64,000 bases of DNA from positions 75,168,829 through 75,232,828 of the forward strand of contig OY804588.1 of NCBI GenBank assembly GCA_963680875.1. Reading direction: 5' to 3'. Below, one piece after another: positions 34,831 through 47,115 of this stretch (the first letter of the stretch is position 1; each line of letters begins with the position of its first letter). The position numbers were made by a program, and so were the translations under genes. The DNA is from Bathymodiolus brooksi (Eukaryota; Mollusca; Bivalvia; Mytilida; Modiolidae). The notes beneath the pieces are model-generated. The model had not been told where the DNA came from and ran no database searches. It worked only from the letters and a program-made list of their open reading frames with translations.

Positions 34831-37345
34831 TCTATGTTATAGAGAACTTCGAGGGTTATTTGTCGTAAACTTTGCTATTTATGTTATAGAGGACTTGCAG
34901 GGTTAGTTCTCCTATACTTTGTTATTGATGTTATTGAGGACTTGGAAGGTTAGTTGTCACATAGTTTTCTATCTATGTTATAGAGAACCTGGAAGGTTAG
35001 TTGTCCTATATTTTTCTATCTATGTTATTGAGAACTTGGAAGGTTAGTTGTCCTATACTTTGCTATCTATGTTATAGATGACTTGGAGGGTTAGTTGTCC
35101 TATACTTTGTTATCTATCTTATTGAGGACTTGGAAGGATAGTTGTCCTATATTTTGTTATTGATCTTATAGAGGACTTGGAGGGTTAGTTGTCCTATATT
35201 TTGTTATCGATGCTATAGAGGACTTGGAAGGTTAGTTGTCCTATGCTTTTCTATCTATGTTATAGTGAACTTGGAAGGTTAGTTGTCTTATATTTTGTTA
35301 TTTATGTTATAGAGGACTTGGAGGGTTAGTTTTTCCTATATTTTGTTATCGATGTTATAGAGGACTTGGAAGGTTAGTTGTCCTATACTTTGTTACCGAT
35401 GTTATAGAGGACTTGGAAGGATAATTGTCCTATGCTTTGTTATCGATGTTATTGAGGACTTGGAGGGTTAGTTGTCCTATACATTTCTATCTATGTTATA
35501 GAGAACGTGGAAGGTTAGTTGTCTTATAATTTTCTATCTATGTTATACAGAACTTGGAAGGTTAGTTGTCCTAGACTTTGTTATCTATGTAATAGAGGTC
35601 TTGGAGAGTTAGTTGTCCTATACTTTGCTATCTATGTTATAGAGAACTTGGAAGGTTAGTTGTACTATACTTTTCTATCTATGTTATAGAGAACTAGGAA
35701 GGTTAGTTGTCCTATACTTTGTTATATATGTTATAGAGGACTTGGAGGGTTAGTTGTCCTATATTTTGTTATCGATGTTATAGAGGACTTGGAAGGTTAA
35801 TTGTCCTATACTTTTCTATCTCTGTTATAGAGAACTTGTATGGTTAGTTGTCCTATACGTTGTTATCTATGTTATAGAGGAATTGGAGGGTTAGTTGTCT
35901 TATACTTTGTTATCTATGTTATATAGGACTTGGAAGGATTGTTGTGCTATACCTTGTTATCGATGTTATAGAGGACTTGAAGGATTGTTGTCCGATACTT
36001 TGTTATCTATCTTATTGATGACTTGGAAGGTTAGTTGTGTTATACCTTGTTATCGATGTTATAGAGGACTTGGAAGGATTGTTGTCCTATACTTTATTAT
36101 CGATGTAATAGAGGATTTGGAAGGATTGTTGCCGTATACTTTGCTATCAATGTTATAGAGGACTTGGAGGGTTAGTCGTCCTATACGTTGTTATCTATGT
36201 TATAGAGGAATTGGAGGGTTAGTTGTCTTATACTTTGTTATCTATGTTATATAGGACTTGGAAGGATTGTTGTGCTATACCTTGTTATCGAAGTTATAGA
36301 GGACTTGAAAGATTGTTGTCCTATACTTTGTTATCTATCTTATTGATGACTTGGAAGGTTAGTTGTCTTATACCTTGTTATCGATGTTATAGAGGACTTG
36401 GAAGGATTGTTGTCCTATACTTTATTATCGATGTTATAGAGGATTTGGGAGGATTGTTGCCCTATACTTTGCTATCAATGTTATAGAGGACTTGGCGGGT
36501 TAGTTGTCCTATACGTTGTTATCTATGTTATAGAGGAATTGGAGGGTTAGTTGTCTTATACTTTGTTATCTATGTTATATAGGACTTGGAAGGATTGTTG
36601 TGCTACATCTTGTTATCGATGTTATAGGGAACTTGAAGGATTGTTGTCCTATACTTTGTTATCGATGTTATAGAGGATTTGGAAGGATTGTTGCCGTATA
36701 CTTTGCTATCAATGTTATAGAGGACTTGGAAGGTTAGTTGTCCTATCATTTGTTATCTATGTTATAGAGGACTTGGAAGGTTAGTTGTCCTATACTTTGT
36801 TATCTATGTTATAGAGGACTTGGAGGGTTAGTTGTCCTATACTTTGTTATCGATGTTATAGAGGACTTGGAGGGTTAGTTGTCCTATACTTTGTTAGCTA
36901 TGTTATAGAGTAATTGGAAGGATTGTTGTACTATACTTTGTTATCTATGTAAAAGAGGACTTGGAAGGATAGTTGTGCTATAAAGTGTTATCTGTGTTAT
37001 AGAGTAATTGGAAGGATTGTTGTGATATACGTTGTTATCTATGTAATAGAGGACTTGGAAGGTTAGTTGTCCTATACTTTGTTATCTATGTTATAGAGGA
37101 CTTGGAAGGTTAGTTGTCCTATACTTTGTTATCTATGTTATAGAGTAATTGGAAGGATTGTTGTACTATACTTTGTTATCTATGTAATAGAGGACTTGGA
37201 AGGATAGTTGCGCTATAATCTGTTATCTGTGTTATAGAGTAATTGGAAGGATTGTTGTGATATACGTTGTTATCTATGTAATAGAGGACTTGGAAGGATA
37301 ACTGTGCTATTCTTTGTTATCGATGTTATAGAGGACTTGGAGGGT

Positions 37346-40156
37346 TAGTTGTCCTATACTTTGTTATCTATGTAATAGAGGACTTGGAAGGATAGTTGTG
37401 CCATAGTTTGCTATCTGTGTTATAGAGGACTTGGAAGGTTAGTTGTCGTATACTTTTTTATCTATGTTATAGAGAACTTGGAAGGTTAGTTGTCCTATAC
37501 TTTTCTATCTATGTTATAGATAAATTGGAAGGTTAGTTGTCCTATACTTTGTTATTTATGTTATATAGGACTTGGAAGGTTAGTTGTCCTAAACTTTGTT
37601 ATCTATGTTATAGAGGACTTGGAGAGTTAGTCGTGCTATATTTTGTTATCGATGTTTTAGAGGACTTGGAGGGTTAGTTTTCCTATATTTTCTTATCGAT
37701 GTTATAGAGAACTTGGAAGGTTAGTTGTCCGATACTTTGTTATCTATGTTATAGAGGACTTGGAAGGTTAGTTTTCCTATACTTTGTTATCGATGTTATA
37801 GAGGACTTGGAATGTTAATTGTCCTGTACTTTTTTATCTATTTTATAGAGAACTTGGAAGGTTAGTTGTCCTATACTTTGTTATCTATGTTATAGAGGAC
37901 TTGGAGGGTTAGTTGTCCTATACTTTGTTATCGATGTTATATAGGACTTGGAAGGTTAGTTGTCCTATACTTTATTATCGATGTTATAGAGGATCTGGAG
38001 GGTTAGTTGCCCTATACTTTGTTATCTATGTAATAGAGGACTTGGAAGGATAGTTGTGCTATAATTTGCTATCTGTGTTATAGAGGACTTGGAAGGTTAG
38101 TTGTCGTATACTTTTTTATCTATGTTATAGAGAACTTGGAAGGTTAGTGGTCTTATATTTTGTTATTTATGTTATAGAGGACTTGGAGGGTTAGTTGTCC
38201 TATATTTTGTTATCGATGTTATAGAGGACTTGGAAAGTTAGTTGTCCTATACTTTGTTACCGATGTTATAGAGGACTTGGAAGGATAATTGTCCTATGCT
38301 TTGTTATCGATGTTATAGAGGACTTAGAGGGTTACTTGTCCTATACTTTTCTATCTATGTTATAGAGAACTTGGAAGGTTAGTTGTCCTAAAATTTTCTA
38401 TCTATGTTATACAGAACTTGGAAGGTTAATTGTCCTATATTTTGTTATCTATGTAATAGAGGTCTTGGAGGGTTAGTTGCCCTATACTTTGCTATCTATG
38501 TTATAGAGAACTTGGAAGGATTGTTGTACTATACCTTGTTATCGATGTCTTAGAGGACTTGGAAGGATTATTGCCCTATACTTTGCTATCTATGTTATAG
38601 AGAACTTGGAAGGTTAGTTGTTCTATACTTTTCTATCTATGTTATAGAGAACTTGGAAGGTTAGTTGTCCTATACTTTGTTATATATGTTATAGAGGACT
38701 TGGAGGGTTAGTTGTCCTATATTTTGTTATCGATGTTATAGAGGACTTGGAATGTTAATTGTCCTATACTTTTCTATCTATGTTATAGAGAACTTGGAAG
38801 GTTAGTTGTCCTATACTTTGTTATCTATGTTATAGAGGACTTGGAGGGTTAGTTGTCCTATATTTTGTTTTCGATGCTATAGAGGACTTGGAAGGTTAGT
38901 TGCCCTATTCTTTGCTATCTATGTTATAGAGAACTTGGAAGGTTAGTTGTTCTATACTTTTCTATCTATGTTATAGAGAACTTGGAAGGTTAGTTGTCCT
39001 ATACTTTGTTATATATGTTATAGAGGACTTGGAGGGTTAGTTGTCCTATATTTTGTTATCGATGTTATAGAGGACTTGGAATGTTAATTGTCCTATACTT
39101 TTCTATCTATGTTATAGAGAACTTGGAAGGTTAGTTGTCCTATACTTTGTTATCTATGTTATATAGGACTTGGAAGGATTGTTGTACTATACCTTGTTAT
39201 CGATGTGTTAGAGGACTTGGAAGGATTGTTGCCCTATACTTTGCTATCTATGTTATAGAGAACTTGGAAGGTTAGTTGTTCTATACTTTTCTATCTATGT
39301 TATAGAGAACTTGGAAGGTTAGTTGTCCTATACTTTGTTATCTATGTTATAGAGGACTTGGAAGGTTAGTTGTCCTACACTTTGTTATCTATGTTGTAGA
39401 GGATTTGGAGGGTTAGTTGTGCTATATTTTGTTATCGATGTTATAGAGGACTTGGAAGGTTAGTTGTCCTATATTTTTCTATCTATGTTATTGAGAACCT
39501 GGAAGGTTAGTTGTCCTATATTTTGTTACCTATGTTATAGAGGACTTGGAAGGTTAGTTTTCCTATACTTTGCTATCGATGTTATAGAGGACTTGGAAGG
39601 ATTGTTGTCCTATACGATGTTATAGAGGACTTGGAAGGATTGTTGTCCTATACTTTATTATCGATGTTATAGAGGATTTGGAAGGATTGTTGCCGTATAC
39701 TTTGCTATCAATGTTATAGAGGACTTGGAGGGTTAGTTGTCCTATGCGTTGTTTTCTATGCTATAGAGGAATTGAAAGGATTGTTGTCTTACACTTTGTT
39801 ATCTATGTTATTAAGGACTTGGAAGGTTAGTTGTCCTATACTTTGTTATCTATGTTATAGAGGACTAGGAAGATTAGTTGTCCTATACTTTGTTATCGAT
39901 GTTATAGAGAACTTGGAAGGATTGTTGTACTATACCTTGTTATCGATGTTTTAGAGGACTTGGAAGGATTGTTGTCCTATACTTTGTTATCTATCTTATT
40001 GAGGACTTGGAAGGTTAGTTGTCCTATATTTTGTTATTGATCTTGTAGAGGACTTGGAGGGTTAGTTGTCCTATATTTTGTTTTCGATGCTATAGAGGAC
40101 TTGGAAGGTTAGTTGTCCTATGCTTTTCTATCTATATTATAGTGAACTTGGAAGGT
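37346..40156 (+). repeat. 2,811-bp subrepeat, super-repeat copy 1, first unit
   Basis: Repeats at exactly +2,811, which equals 59 monomers of 47 bp plus one 38-bp monomer. Markers are TGCCATAGTTTGC (37,390 and 40,201 segments) and GATGTGTTAGAGG (39,204). This unit alone has GCCCTATTCTTTGC near 38,903; the following unit has the consensus GCCCTATACTTTGC. Confidence 0.9.
39611..39619 (+). repeat. 38-bp short monomer junction, site 4
   Basis: Same 9-bp loss, inside the first 2,811-bp unit of super-repeat copy 1; it accounts for the unit being 9 bp short of 60 full monomers. Confidence 0.9.
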
Positions 40157-42967
40157 TAGTTGTCCTATACTTTGTTATCTATGTAATAGAGGACTTGGAA
40201 GGATAGTTGTGCCATAGTTTGCTATCTGTGTTATAGAGGACTTGGAAGGTTAGTTGTCGTATACTTTTTTATCTATGTTATAGAGAACTTGGAAGGTTAG
40301 TTGTCCTATACTTTTCTATCTATGTTATAGATAAATTGTAAGGTTAGTTGTCCTATACTTTGTTATTTATGTTATATAGGACTTGGAAGGTTAGTTGTCC
40401 TAAACTTTGTTATCTATGTTATAGAGGACTTGGAGAGTTAGTCGTGCTATATTTTGTTATCGATGTTTTAGAGGACTTGGAGGGTTAGTTTTCCTATATT
40501 TTCTTATCGATGTTATAGAGAACTTGGAAGGTTAGTTGTCCGATACTTTGTTATCTATGTTATAGAGGACTTGGAAGGTTAGTTTTCCTATACTTTGTTA
40601 TCGATGTTATAGAGGACTTGGAATGTTAATTGTCCTGTACTTTTTTATCTATTTTATAGAGAACTTGGAAGGTTAGTTGTCCTATACTTTGTTATCTATG
40701 TTATAGAGGACTTGGAGGGTTAGTTGTCCTATACTTTGTTATCGATGTTATATAGGACTTGGAAGGTTAGTTGTCCTATACTTTATTATCGATGTTATAG
40801 AGGATCTGGAGGGTTAGTTGCCCTATACTTTGTTATCTATGTAATAGAGGACTTGGAAGGATAGTTGTGCTATAATTTGCTATCTGTGTTATAGAGGACT
40901 TGGAAGGTTAGTTGTCGTATACTTTTTTATCTATGTTATAGAGAACTTGGAAGGTTAGTGGTCTTATATTTTGTTATTTATGTTATAGAGGACTTGGAGG
41001 GTTAGTTGTCCTATATTTTGTTATCGATGTTATAGAGGACTTGGAAAGTTAGTTGTCCTATACTTTGTTACCGATGTTATAGAGGACTTGGAAGGATAAT
41101 TGTCCTATGCTTTGTTATCGATGTTATAGAGGACTTAGAGGGTTACTTGTCCTATACTTTTCTATCTATGTTATAGAGAACTTGGAAGGTTAGTTGTCCT
41201 AAAATTTTCTATCTATGTTATACAGAACTTGGAAGGTTAATTGTCCTATATTTTGTTATCTATGTAATAGAGGTCTTGGAGGGTTAGTTGCCCTATACTT
41301 TGCTATCTATGTTATAGAGAACTTGGAAGGATTGTTGTACTATACCTTGTTATCGATGTCTTAGAGGACTTGGAAGGATTATTGCCCTATACTTTGCTAT
41401 CTATGTTATAGAGAACTTGGAAGGTTAGTTGTTCTATACTTTTCTATCTATGTTATAGAGAACTTGGAAGGTTAGTTGTCCTATACTTTGTTATATATGT
41501 TATAGAGGACTTGGAGGGTTAGTTGTCCTATATTTTGTTATCGATGTTATAGAGGACTTGGAATGTTAATTGTCCTATACTTTTCTATCTATGTTATAGA
41601 GAACTTGGAAGGTTAGTTGTCCTATACTTTGTTATCTATGTTATAGAGGACTTGGAGGGTTAGTTGTCCTATATTTTGTTTTCGATGCTATAGAGGACTT
41701 GGAAGGTTAGTTGCCCTATACTTTGCTATCTATGTTATAGAGAACTTGGAAGGTTAGTTGTTCTATACTTTTCTATCTATGTTATAGAGAACTTGGAAGG
41801 TTAGTTGTCCTATACTTTGTTATATATGTTATAGAGGACTTGGAGGGTTAGTTGTCCTATATTTTGTTATCGATGTTATAGAGGACTTGGAATGTTAATT
41901 GTCCTATACTTTTCTATCTATGTTATAGAGAACTTGGAAGGTTAGTTGTCCTATACTTTGTTATCTATGTTATATAGGACTTGGAAGGATTGTTGTACTA
42001 TACCTTGTTATCGATGTGTTAGAGGACTTGGAAGGATTGTTGCCCTATACTTTGCTATCTATGTTATAGAGAACTTGGAAGGTTAGTTGTTCTATACTTT
42101 TCTATCTATGTTATAGAGAACTTGGAAGGTTAGTTGTCCTATACTTTGTTATCTATGTTATAGAGGACTTGGAAGGTTAGTTGTCCTACACTTTGTTATC
42201 TATGTTGTAGAGGATTTGGAGGGTTAGTTGTGCTATATTTTGTTATCGATGTTATAGAGGACTTGGAAGGTTAGTTGTCCTATATTTTTCTATCTATGTT
42301 ATTGAGAACCTGGAAGGTTAGTTGTCCTATATTTTGTTACCTATGTTATAGAGGACTTGGAAGGTTAGTTTTCCTATACTTTGCTATCGATGTTATAGAG
42401 GACTTGGAAGGATTGTTGTCCTATACGATGTTATAGAGGACTTGGAAGGATTGTTGTCCTATACTTTATTATCGATGTTATAGAGGATTTGGAAGGATTG
42501 TTGCCGTATACTTTGCTATCAATGTTATAGAGGACTTGGAGGGTTAGTTGTCCTATGCGTTGTTTTCTATGCTATAGAGGAATTGAAAGGATTGTTGTCT
42601 TACACTTTGTTATCTATGTTATTAAGGACTTGGAAGGTTAGTTGTCCTATACTTTGTTATCTATGTTATAGAGGACTAGGAAGATTAGTTGTCCTATACT
42701 TTGTTATCGATGTTATAGAGAACTTGGAAGGATTGTTGTACTATACCTTGTTATCGATGTTTTAGAGGACTTGGAAGGATTGTTGTCCTATACTTTGTTA
42801 TCTATCTTATTGAGGACTTGGAAGGTTAGTTGTCCTATATTTTGTTATTGATCTTGTAGAGGACTTGGAGGGTTAGTTGTCCTATATTTTGTTTTCGATG
42901 CTATAGAGGACTTGGAAGGTTAGTTGTCCTATGCTTTTCTATCTATATTATAGTGAACTTGGAAGGT
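40157..42967 (+). repeat. 2,811-bp subrepeat, super-repeat copy 1, second unit
   Basis: Second unit in tandem. It has its own private variant AAATTGTAAGG near 40,334, where the first unit has AAATTGGAAGG. The sequence then passes to ATAGCGAACTTGG and block P. Confidence 0.9.
42422..42430 (+). repeat. 38-bp short monomer junction, site 5
   Basis: Same loss at +2,811 from site 4. Confidence 0.9.
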
Positions 42968-45900
42968 TAGTTGTCCTATACTTTTCTATCTATGTTATAG
43001 CGAACTTGGAAGGTTAGTTGTCCTATGCTTTGTTATATATGTTATAGAGGACTTGGAGGGTTAGTTGTCCTATATTTTGTTATCTATGTTATATAGGAAT
43101 TGGAAGGATTGTTGTGCTATACCTTGTTATCGATGTTATAGAGGACTTGGAAGGATTGTTGTCCTATACTTTGTTATCTATCTTATTGATGACTTGGAAG
43201 GTTAGTTGTCTTATACTTTGTTATCGATGTTATAAATGACTTGGAAGGATTGTTGTCCTATACTTTATTATCGATGTTATAGAGGATTTGGAAGGATTGT
43301 TGCCGTATACTTTGCTATCAATGTTATAGAGGACTTGGAGGGTTAGTTGTCCTATGCTTTGTTTTCTATGCTATAGAGGAATTGAAAGGATTGTTGTCCT
43401 ACACTTTGTTATCTATGTTATGGAGGACTTGGAAGGTTAGTTGTCCTATACTTTGTTATCTATGTAATAGAGGACTAGGAAGGTTAGTTGTCCTATACTT
43501 TGTTATCTATGTTATAGAGGACTTGGAAGATTAGTTGTCCTATACTTTGTTATCTATGTTATAGAGGACTTGGAGGGTTAATTGTCCTATACTTTGTTAT
43601 CGATGTTATAGAGGACTTGGAGGGTTAGTTGTCCTATGCTTTTCTATCTATGTTATAGTGAACTTGGAAGGTTAGTTGTCCTATATTGTGTTATTTATGT
43701 TATAGAGGACTTGGAGGGTTACTTGTCCTATATTTTGTTATCGATGTTATAGAGGACTTGGAAGGTTAGTTGTCCTATACTTTGTTATTTATGTTATAGA
43801 GGACTTGGAGGGTTAGCTGTCCTATACTTTGTTATCTATGTTATAGAGTAATTGTAAGGATTGTTGTATTATACTTTGTTATCTATGTAATAGAGGACTT
43901 GGAAGGATAGTTGTGCTATAATTTGTTATCTGTGTTATAGAGTAATTGGAAGGATTGTTGTGATATACGTTGTTATCTATGTAATAGAGGACTTGGAAGG
44001 ATAATTGTGCTATACTTTGTTATCGATGTTATAGAGGACTTGGAGGGTTAGTTGTCCTATACTTTGTTATCTATGTAATAGAGGACTTGGAAGGATAGTT
44101 ATGCTATAATTTGCTATCTGTGTTATAGAGGACTTGGAAGGTTAGTTGTCGTATACTTTTTTATCTATGTTATAGAGAACTTGGAAGGTTAGTTGTCCTA
44201 TACTTTTCTATCTATGTTATAGATAAATTGGAAGGTTAGTTGTCCTATACTTTGGTAATTATGTTATAGAGGACTTGGAAGGTTAGTTGTCCTACACTTT
44301 GTTATCTATGTTATAGAGGACTTGGAGGGTTAGTTGTGCTATATTTTGTTATCGATGTTATAGAGTACTTGGAAGGTTAGTTGTCCTATACTTTTCTATC
44401 TATGTTATTGAGAACTTGGAAGGTTAGTTGTGCTATATTTTGATATCTATGTTATAGAGGACTTGGAAGGTTAGTTGTCCTATACTTTGTTATCTATGTT
44501 ATAGAGGACTTGGAAGGTTAGTTGTCCTATACTTTGTTATCTATGTTATAGAGGACTTGGAAGGTTAGTTGTCCTATATTTTGTTATCGATGTTATAGAG
44601 GACTTGGAAAGTTAGTTGTCCTATACTTTGTTACCGATGTTATAGAGGACTTGGAAGGATAATTGTCCTATGCTTTGTTATCGATGTTATAGAGGACTTA
44701 GAGGGTTACTTGTCCTATACTTTTCTATCTATGTTATAGAGAACTTGGAAGGTTAGTTGTCCTAAAATTTTCTATCTATGTTATACAGAACTTGGAAGGT
44801 TAATTGTCCTATATTTTGTTATCTATGTAATAGAGGTCTTGGAGGGTTAGTTGCCCTATACTTTGCTATCTATGTTATAGAGAACTTGGAAGGTTAGTTG
44901 TTCTATACTTTTCTATCTATGTTATAGAGAACTTGGAAGGTTAGTTGTCCTATACTTTGTTATATATGTTATAGAGGACTTGGAGGGTTAGTTGTCCTAT
45001 ATTTTGTTATCGATGTTATAGAGGACTTGGAATGTTAATTGTCCTATACTTTTCTATCTATGTTATAGAGAACTTGGAAGGTTAGTTGTCCTATACTTTG
45101 TTATCTATGTTATAGAGGACTGGGAGGGTTAGTTGTCTTATACTTTGTTATCTATGTTATATAGGACTTGGAAGGATTGTTGTACTATACCTTGTTATCG
45201 ATGTCTTAGAGGACTTGGAAGGATTGTTGCCCTATACTTTGCTATCTATGTTATAGAGAACTTGGAAAGTTAGTTGTTCTATACTTTTCTATCTATGTTA
45301 TAGAGAACTTGGAAGGTTAGTTGTCCTATACTTTGTTATATATGTTATAGAGGACTTGGAGGGTTAGTTGTCCTATATTTTGTTATAGATGTTATAGAGG
45401 ACTTGGAATGTTAATTGTCCTATACTTTTCTATCTATGTTATAGAGAACTTGGAAGGTTAGTTGTCCTATACTTTGTTATCTATGTTATAGAGGACTTGG
45501 AGGGTTAGTTGTCCTATATTTTGTTTTCGATGCTATAGAGGACTTGGAAGGTTAGTTGCCCTATACTTTGCTATCTATGTTATAGAGAACTTGGAAGGTT
45601 AGTTGTTCTATACTTTTCTATCTATGTTATAGAGAACTTGGAAGGTTAGTTGTCCTATACTTTGTTATATATGTTATAGAGGACTTGGAGGGTTAGTTGT
45701 CCTATATTTTGTTATCGATGTTATAGAGGACTTGGAATGTTAATTGTCCTATACTTTTCTATCTATGTTATAGAGAACTTGGAAGGTTAGTTGTCCTATA
45801 CTTTGTTATCTATGTTATAGAGGACTGGGAGGGTTAGTTGTCTTATACTTTGTTATCTATGTTATATAGGACTTGGAAGGATTGTTGTACTATACCTTGT

Positions 45901-46736
45901 TATCGATGTCTTAGAGGACTTGGAAGGATTGTTGCCCTATACTTTGCTATCTATGTTATAGAGAACTTGGAAGGTTAGTTGTTCTATACTTTTCTATCTA
46001 TGTTATAGAGAACTTGGAAGGTTAGTTGTCCTATACTTTGTTATCTATGTTATAGAGGACTTGGAAGGTTAGTTGTCCTACACTTTGTTATCTATGTTGT
46101 AGAGGATGTGGAGGGTTAGTTGTGCTATATTTTGTTACCTATGTTATAGAGGACTTGGAAGGTTAGTTTTCCTATACTTTGCTATCGATGTTATAGAGAA
46201 CTTGGAAGGATTGTTGTACTATACCTTGTTATCGATGTCTTAGAGGACTTGGAAGGATTGTTGTCCTATACTTTGTTATCTATCTTATTGAGGACTTGGA
46301 AGGTTAGTTGTCCTATATTTTGTTATTGATCTTATAGAGGACTTGGAGGGTTAGTTGTCCTATATTTTGTTTTCGATGCTATAGAGGACTTGGAAGGTTA
46401 GTTTTCCTATGCTTTTCTATCTATGTTATAGTGAACTTGGAAGGTTAGTTGTCCTATACTTTTCTATCTATGTTATAGAGAACTTGGAAGGTTAGTTGTC
46501 CTATACTTTGTTATATATGTTATAGAGGACTTGGAGGGTTAGTTGTCCTATATTTTGTTATCGATGTTATAGAGGACTTGGAAGGTTAATTGTCCTATAC
46601 TTTTTTATCTATTTTATAGAGAACTTGGAAGGTTAGTTGTCCTATACTTTTTTATCTATGTTATAGAGAACTTGGAAGGATTGTTGTGCTATACCTTGTT
46701 ATCGATGTTATAGAGGACTTGGAAGGATTGTTGTCC

Positions 46737-46745
46737 TATACGATG
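46737..46745 (+). repeat. 38-bp short monomer junction, site 6
   Basis: Same loss at +12,285 from site 3, with the same exchanged right flank. Confidence 0.9.
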
Positions 46746-46774
46746 TTATAGAGGACTTGGAAGGATTGTTGTCC

Positions 46775-47115
46775 TATACTTTATTATCGATGATATAGAG
46801 GATCTGGAGGGTTAGTTGTCCTATACTTTGTTATCTATGTTATATAGGACTTGGAAGGTTAGTTATCCTATACTTTATTATCGATGATATAGAGGATCTG
46901 GAGGGTTAGTTGTCCTATACTTTGTTATCTATGTTATAGGAGACTTGGAGGGTTAGTTGTCCTATACTTTGTTCTCGATGTTATATAGGACTTGGAAGGT
47001 TAGTTATCCTATACTTTATTATCGATGTTATAGAGGATCTGGAGGGTTAGTTGTCCTATACTTTGTTATCTATGTTATAGGGGACTTGGAGGGTTAGTTT
47101 TCCAATATTTTGTTA
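46775..47115 (+). repeat. Dimer/trimer HOR segment in super-repeat copy 2
   Basis: The copy of 34,490-34,830 at +12,285, with the same 94-bp pair, trimer and TTTTCCAATA end. No difference was seen at the landmarks compared. Confidence 0.85.

Larger units (their letters stand above)
32279..44563 (+). repeat. 13-kb super-repeat, copy 1 (12,285 bp, contracted)
   Basis: Landmarks recur at +12,285 up to about 36.2 kb and at +13,130 after it. Examples are GGACTGGGAGGG at 33,538 and 45,823, TGATATAGAGGATCTGG near 34,505 and 46,790, the 38-bp monomer at 34,452 and 46,737, and TTAGTTTTTCC near 35,328 and 47,613. The copy contains core HOR, trimer HOR, block Q and two 2,811-bp subrepeats, then block P. 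The difference between the two offsets is an 845-bp loss in this copy near 36.18 kb. Confidence 0.9.
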
